DNA of 64,000 nt from Thauera sp. JM12B12 (GTDB lineage Bacteria; Pseudomonadota; Gammaproteobacteria; Burkholderiales; Rhodocyclaceae). Under the pieces are notes generated by a model. The model was not told the origin of the DNA and did no database searches. It saw nothing but the letters and a program-made list of their open reading frames with translations. Shown piece after piece: positions 60,356 through 64,000 of the stretch; position 1 is the stretch's first letter, and every line of letters starts with the position of its first letter. The stretch lies in contig NZ_CP154859.1 of the NCBI RefSeq assembly GCF_039614725.1, positions 3,658,001 to 3,722,000 on the forward strand, read 5' to 3'. A program made the translations under genes and the position numbers.

Positions 60356-61294
60356 ATGTCGCAGGCGGCGCCCTCCCCGGCCGTGCCCGCTGCTGCGAGC
60401 GGCAGCGCAGGCGCGCGGGCGATGGGCCGGCGCCTGGCCCGCCTTGGTGGCCCCCTGCTGCTGGCGGCATTCGCGATCTCGCTCACCCTGCACGGCGTGC
60501 TGCTGCTGATCCAGTTCCGCCTGCCCGAGCACAAGCCGGTGCGCGACAAGGGTCTGGAGGTCGTGCTGGTCAATACCCGCCACGCCAAGGCACCGGACAA
60601 GGCCGAGGTGCTCGCGCAAGCCAACGTGGACGGCGGCGGCAACACCGAGCAGGAGGCGCGCCCGAGTACCCCGCTGCCGCCCCAGCCCACGCGCAAGGAG
60701 GGCGACGCCCTCGTCGAGGCCAAGCGTCGCACCCCCGAGCCGGTGCGCGAGCAGCAGCCGGTGATCACCCGCGACAAGGCCCCGGCGAAGGTCGCGGCCG
60801 CGCCGAAGAAGGTCGAGCAGCCCACGCCGCGCCCGGAGGCGCCGCCGCCGGTCAGTGGCCTCGACCTGCTCGACAGCGCCGCGGCCGTCGCCCGCCTCGA
60901 GGCGCAGATCGACCGCGACCTGCAGGAGCTCGCCAAGCGCCCGCGCAAGAAGTTCATCGGCGCGCGCGCCAAGGAATACCGCTTCGCCCAGTACGTGGAG
61001 GACTGGCGGCAGAAGGTCGAGCGCGTCGGCACCCTGAACTACCCCGACGCGGCGCGCGGCAAGCTCTATGGCAGCCTGCTGCTGTCGGTATCGATCCGCG
61101 CCGACGGCTCGGTGGACAAGGTGGGCGTGCAGCGCAGCTCGGGGCACAAGGTGCTCGACGAGGCGGCGATGCGCATCGTGAAGATGGCCGCGCCCTACGC
61201 CCCCTTCCCGCCCGACATCCGCAAGGACTACGACATCATCGAGATCACCCGCACCTGGACCTTCACCAACAGCGACCAGGTGCGCGCCAACTGA
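60356..61294 (+). CDS. TonB-family energy transducer
   Basis: 312 residues. One N-terminal transmembrane helix (about 32-53, [21 protein letters not shown], with the His characteristic of TonB), a Pro/Lys/Glu-rich periplasmic spacer (60-170) and a C-terminal TonB domain (about 225-312) with [21 protein letters not shown]. It would couple the proton motive force to outer-membrane receptors, but exbB and exbD are not nearby, so it may be an accessory TonB or a structural relative. The spacer-to-domain helix (170-220) is unusually charged. Confidence 0.82.
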   Translation: MSQAAPSPAVPAAASGSAGARAMGRRLARLGGPLLLAAFAISLTLHGVLLLIQFRLPEHKPVRDKGLEVVLVNTRHAKAPDKAEVLAQANVDGGGNTEQEARPSTPLPPQPTRKEGDALVEAKRRTPEPVREQQPVITRDKAPAKVAAAPKKVEQPTPRPEAPPPVSGLDLLDSAAAVARLEAQIDRDLQELAKRPRKKFIGARAKEYRFAQYVEDWRQKVERVGTLNYPDAARGKLYGSLLLSVSIRADGSVDKVGVQRSSGHKVLDEAAMRIVKMAAPYAPFPPDIRKDYDIIEITRTWTFTNSDQVRAN

Positions 61295-61302
61295 GACCGC
61301 TC

Positions 61303-62136
61303 ATGGACCGCTACGCCGTCGTCGGCAATCCCATCGCCCACAGCAAGTCGCCGCTGATCCATGCCGCCTTTGCGCGCCAGACCGGCCAGGCGCTCAGCTA
61401 CGAGGCCCTGCTCGCTCCGCTCGACGGTTTCGCGCGCACGATCGCCGACTTCCGCGCCGCCGGCGGGCGCGGCGCCAACGTGACCGTGCCCTTCAAGCTC
61501 GAGGCCTTCGCGCTCGCCGACCGCCATACACCACGTGCGCAGGCGGCCGGCGCGGTCAACACGCTCGCGTTCGACGCCGAAGGCATCCTCGGCGACAACA
61601 CCGACGGCGCCGGCCTGGTGCGCGATCTCACCATCAACCTCGGCTGCGCGCTCGCCGGCCGCAGCGTCCTGCTGCTCGGTGCCGGCGGCGCCAGCCGCGG
61701 GGTGCTGCTGCCGCTGCTTGCCGAACGCCCGGCGACGCTCGTCATCGCCAACCGCAGCGCCGACAAGGCGGAGGCGCTCGCCGCCCTGTTCGCAACGCAG
61801 GCGGGCGCCACCCGACTGCAGGGTGGCGGCTTCGACGCGCTCGCCGGCGGGCGCTTCGACCTCGTCATCAACGCCACGGCCGCCAGCCTCGCCGGCGAAC
61901 TGCCGCCCTTGCCACCCGGCCTCTACGCCGAGGGCGCGCTCGCCTACGACATGATGTACGGCCCCCGCCGCACGCCCTTTCTCGATGCCGCCTTGGCCGA
62001 CGGCGCCGCACGCGTGGCCGACGGCCTGGGCATGCTGGTCGAGCAGGCCGCGGAAAGCTTCGCCCTGTGGCGGGGCCTGCGCCCCGACAGCGCCCCGGTG
62101 CTGGCCGAGCTGCGCCGGCTGATCGCGGCGGGCTGA
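61303..62136 (+). CDS. aroE: Shikimate dehydrogenase AroE
   Basis: 277 residues. NADPH-dependent reduction of 3-dehydroshikimate in aromatic amino-acid synthesis. Substrate-binding SKSPLIH (14-20), catalytic Lys65 in NVTVPFK and Asp101 in [12 protein letters not shown] loop GAGGASRG (126-133). Eight bases after tonB. Confidence 0.96.
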   Translation: MDRYAVVGNPIAHSKSPLIHAAFARQTGQALSYEALLAPLDGFARTIADFRAAGGRGANVTVPFKLEAFALADRHTPRAQAAGAVNTLAFDAEGILGDNTDGAGLVRDLTINLGCALAGRSVLLLGAGGASRGVLLPLLAERPATLVIANRSADKAEALAALFATQAGATRLQGGGFDALAGGRFDLVINATAASLAGELPPLPPGLYAEGALAYDMMYGPRRTPFLDAALADGAARVADGLGMLVEQAAESFALWRGLRPDSAPVLAELRRLIAAG

Positions 62137-62158
62137 GCTGCATCCGGGGAGGCGCAGG

Positions 62159-62851
62159 ATGCGACGCGCACTCGGCTGGCTCGGCCGCGGTCTCGCCGTC
62201 GTCGTCCTCCTGCTGCTGTTCTGGCAGGCGGTCCTGCTCACCCAGGTGGTGTGGTGGAGCCGCTTCGATCCGGGCAGCACCAGCTTCATGCGCATGCGCC
62301 TCGCGGATCTGCGCGAGGCCGACCCCAAGGCCACGCTGCGCCATCAATGGGTGCCCTACGAGCGTATCTCGGTCCACCTCAAGCGCGCCGTGGTCGCCGC
62401 CGAGGACGACCGCTTCCTCGACCACGCCGGCTTCGACTGGGAAGGCATCCAGCGTGCACTCGAGCGCAACGCCGAGCGCGGCCGGCTCGCCGCCGGCGGA
62501 TCGACGATCAGCCAGCAGCTGGCGAAGAACCTCTTCCTGTCGCCCTCGCGCAGCTGGCTGCGCAAGGGCCAGGAGGCGGTGATCACGCTGATGATCGAGA
62601 CCACCTGGAGCAAGCGCCGCATCCTCGAGGTGTATCTGAACGTGGCCGAATGGGGCAACGGCGTGTTCGGCGCCGAGGCCGCGGCACGCCACTACTACGG
62701 CCGCCCGGCGGCCAGCCTGGGCCCGGGCGAGGCCGCGCGGCTCGCGGTGATGCTGCCCAATCCGCGCTACTACGAGCGCAACTACGGCCCCCGCCTCGCC
62801 GCCCATGCCGCGCGCGTGCAGCGCCGCATGATCCACTCGCAGGTGCCTTGA
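62159..62851 (+). CDS. mtgA: Monofunctional biosynthetic peptidoglycan transglycosylase
   Basis: 230 residues. GT51 enzyme that polymerises lipid II. One N-terminal transmembrane helix (9-31), then the catalytic Glu82 in AAEDDRFLDHAGFDW, GGSTISQQLAKNLFL (about 116-130), the second glutamate region VYLNVAEWGNGVFG and ARLAVMLPNP. No transpeptidase domain. aroE-mtgA is a usual pair. Confidence 0.96.
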   Translation: MRRALGWLGRGLAVVVLLLLFWQAVLLTQVVWWSRFDPGSTSFMRMRLADLREADPKATLRHQWVPYERISVHLKRAVVAAEDDRFLDHAGFDWEGIQRALERNAERGRLAAGGSTISQQLAKNLFLSPSRSWLRKGQEAVITLMIETTWSKRRILEVYLNVAEWGNGVFGAEAAARHYYGRPAASLGPGEAARLAVMLPNPRYYERNYGPRLAAHAARVQRRMIHSQVP

Positions 62852-62949
62852 GCGGCAAGGGGAATATTTTGCACTGCAACGGAATCGGGGTCGCGGCGCC
62901 CTCCCCGAGCCCGTAGAATTCCGGCTTTGCGCCCGCCCCCGTTCGCGTG

Positions 62950-64000
62950 ATGACCGAGCACGAAGAACACCACCCCGACGACGTCCAGCACCACCTGAAA
63001 GAGGTGCAGGAACTGCTCGCCCGCCAGAAGGTGGTGGAGGACCTCGTCCATCGCCAGGACATGCCGCGCCACGAGCTCGTCGAATCCCTGGTGCACAAGC
63101 AGCACGAAGCCGGGCTGCGCACCAAGCTCGACGCCCTGCACCCGGCCGACATCGCCTACATCCTCGAGGCGCTGCCGCTCGACGAACGCCTCTACGTCTG
63201 GGACCTGGTCAAGGCCGAGCGCGACGGCGAGATCCTGCTCGAAGTCTCGGATGCGGTGCGCGAGTCGCTGATCGAGACGATGGCGCCGGAAGAGCTGAAG
63301 GCGGCCGCCGAATCGCTCGACGCCGACGAGCTCGCCGACCTCGCTCCCGACCTGCCGCCCGAGGTCATCGAGGACGTCTTCCAGTCGCTCGACACCGAAG
63401 GCCGCGAGCAGCTGCGCGCGGCGATGTCCTACCCCGAGGACTCGGTGGGCGCGCTGATGGACTTCGACATGGTGACGGTGCGCGACGACGTCACCCTCGA
63501 GGTCGTATTGCGCTACCTGCGCCGCTTCGACGAGCTGCCCGACCATACCGACAAGCTCTTCGTGGTCGACCGCGAGGACCACCTCGAGGGCATCCTGACC
63601 CTCGAGTCGCTGCTCATCAACGATCCGGAGAAGACCGTGGCCGAGGTCATGCGCTCGGAGACGGTGATCAGCTTCACGCCCGAGGATGCGGCCGATGAGG
63701 CCGCGCAGGCCTTCGAGCGCTACGACCTGGTGTCGGCGCCGGTGATCGATTCCGAGCGGCGGGTGATCGGCCGCATCACGGTAGCGGACGTGGTGGACTT
63801 CATCCGCGAGGAGTCCGAGGCCGAGATCCTGTCCCAGGCCGGTCTGCGCGAGGAGGAGGACATCTTCGCGTCAGTGTGGAGTTCGGTGAAGAACCGCTGG
63901 GCCTGGCTGGCGATCAACCTGGTGACGGCCTTCGTGGCCTCGCGGGTGATCGGCCTGTTCGAGGATTCGATCGAGAAGCTGGTGGCGCTGGCGGCGCTGA
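62950..64000 (+). CDS. mgtE: Magnesium transporter MgtE (partial, C-terminus outside window)
   Basis: 350 codons are present. MgtE is a homodimeric Mg channel whose cytoplasmic domains sense Mg. The N domain (about 25-165) has HPADIAYILEALPLDERLYV and MSYPEDSVGALMDFDM; two CBS domains follow (about 175-290; FVVDREDHLEGILTLESLL and VSAPVIDSERRVIGRITV). The first membrane helix (WAWLAINLVTAFVASRVIGL) has just begun when the window ends. ATG at 62950. No clear Mg riboswitch is seen in the 98-base gap. Confidence 0.94.
   Translation, partial: MTEHEEHHPDDVQHHLKEVQELLARQKVVEDLVHRQDMPRHELVESLVHKQHEAGLRTKLDALHPADIAYILEALPLDERLYVWDLVKAERDGEILLEVSDAVRESLIETMAPEELKAAAESLDADELADLAPDLPPEVIEDVFQSLDTEGREQLRAAMSYPEDSVGALMDFDMVTVRDDVTLEVVLRYLRRFDELPDHTDKLFVVDREDHLEGILTLESLLINDPEKTVAEVMRSETVISFTPEDAADEAAQAFERYDLVSAPVIDSERRVIGRITVADVVDFIREESEAEILSQAGLREEEDIFASVWSSVKNRWAWLAINLVTAFVASRVIGLFEDSIEKLVALAAL

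Noticed and set aside
57637..61032. Open frame of 1131 codons on the minus strand opposite rarD, the RNase and tonB
   Set aside because: Antisense shadow; the three plus-strand genes have clear motifs and ribosome sites.
62852..62949. Magnesium riboswitch (M-box or ykoK type) before mgtE
   Set aside because: The gap is only 98 bases and lacks the conserved multi-helix core; no matching motif was found.

Overview
The window is 64 kb of GC-rich chromosomal DNA from a betaproteobacterium. Gene content and order (tRNA-Gln/prs/rplY/pth/ychF; glnA/ntrB/ntrC; birA/coaX; coaE/zapD/yacG; rpsF/priB/rpsR/rplI/dnaB) and the 16S rRNA helices point to Rhodocyclales, most likely Thauera or a close Azoarcus-type relative. 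That is a judgement from memory of the families, not a database result. I see no phage, insertion sequence, plasmid, CRISPR or obvious genomic island; nearly all of it is core genome in tightly packed operons, with many ATGA or GTGA stop/start overlaps.

Layout. 1-1.6 kb: ftsE (cut by the window edge) and ftsY, minus strand. 1.8-5.9 kb: a pair of M16 peptidases (one active, one lacking the zinc motif), rsmD, coaD and a dicluster ferredoxin. 5.9-8.9 kb, minus: a dynamin-like GTPase and mutM. 9.1-16 kb: TPR protein, lolB, ispE, tRNA-Gln, prs, rplY, pth, ychF. 16-17.5 kb, minus: peptide deformylase and an EamA transporter. 17.9-19.2 kb: gluQ and a CoA-binding protein. 19.3-22.9 kb, minus: clsB, an EEP-family phosphodiesterase, nadA, a rhodanese. 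23-29 kb: a CDF transporter, then the nitrogen-control locus glnA, DUF4124 gene, ntrB, ntrC. 29-34.9 kb: birA, coaX, TrpB2, SPOR protein, coaE, zapD, yacG. 34.9-36.8 kb, minus: Nudix-ThiE fusion, DUF815 ATPase, a 40-residue membrane protein. Then mltA (+), dsbC and a ubiquinone-type monooxygenase (-). 40.2-45.9 kb, minus: a complete rRNA operon 16S, tRNA-Ile, tRNA-Ala, 23S, 5S with two promoters, boxA elements, processing stems and a terminator. 45.9-48.9 kb, minus: dnaB, rplI, rpsR, priB, rpsF. 49-53.8 kb: a His/Tyr-rich exported protein (+) and hrpA (-). 53.9-64 kb: DUF2478 and YkgJ proteins, a REP-like repeat, uppP, an esterase, a methyltransferase, rarD, an RNase II-like enzyme, a TonB protein, aroE, mtgA and the start of mgtE.

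The best regulatory signal is at the nitrogen locus. Upstream of glnA there is a sigma-54 promoter with two NtrC palindromes 31 bp apart, at about -140 and -109, which matches the known architecture of E. coli glnAp2. A second good sigma-54 match lies just before ntrB, and NtrC-like palindromes flank ntrC on both sides. Other points worth a second look are a REP-like palindrome with 15-bp tandem copies near 54.8 kb, the predicted 40-residue membrane protein, the dynamin-like GTPase, a Gly/Ala-rich insertion in HrpA, and an orphan TrpB2. I did not find a convincing new multi-gene system.
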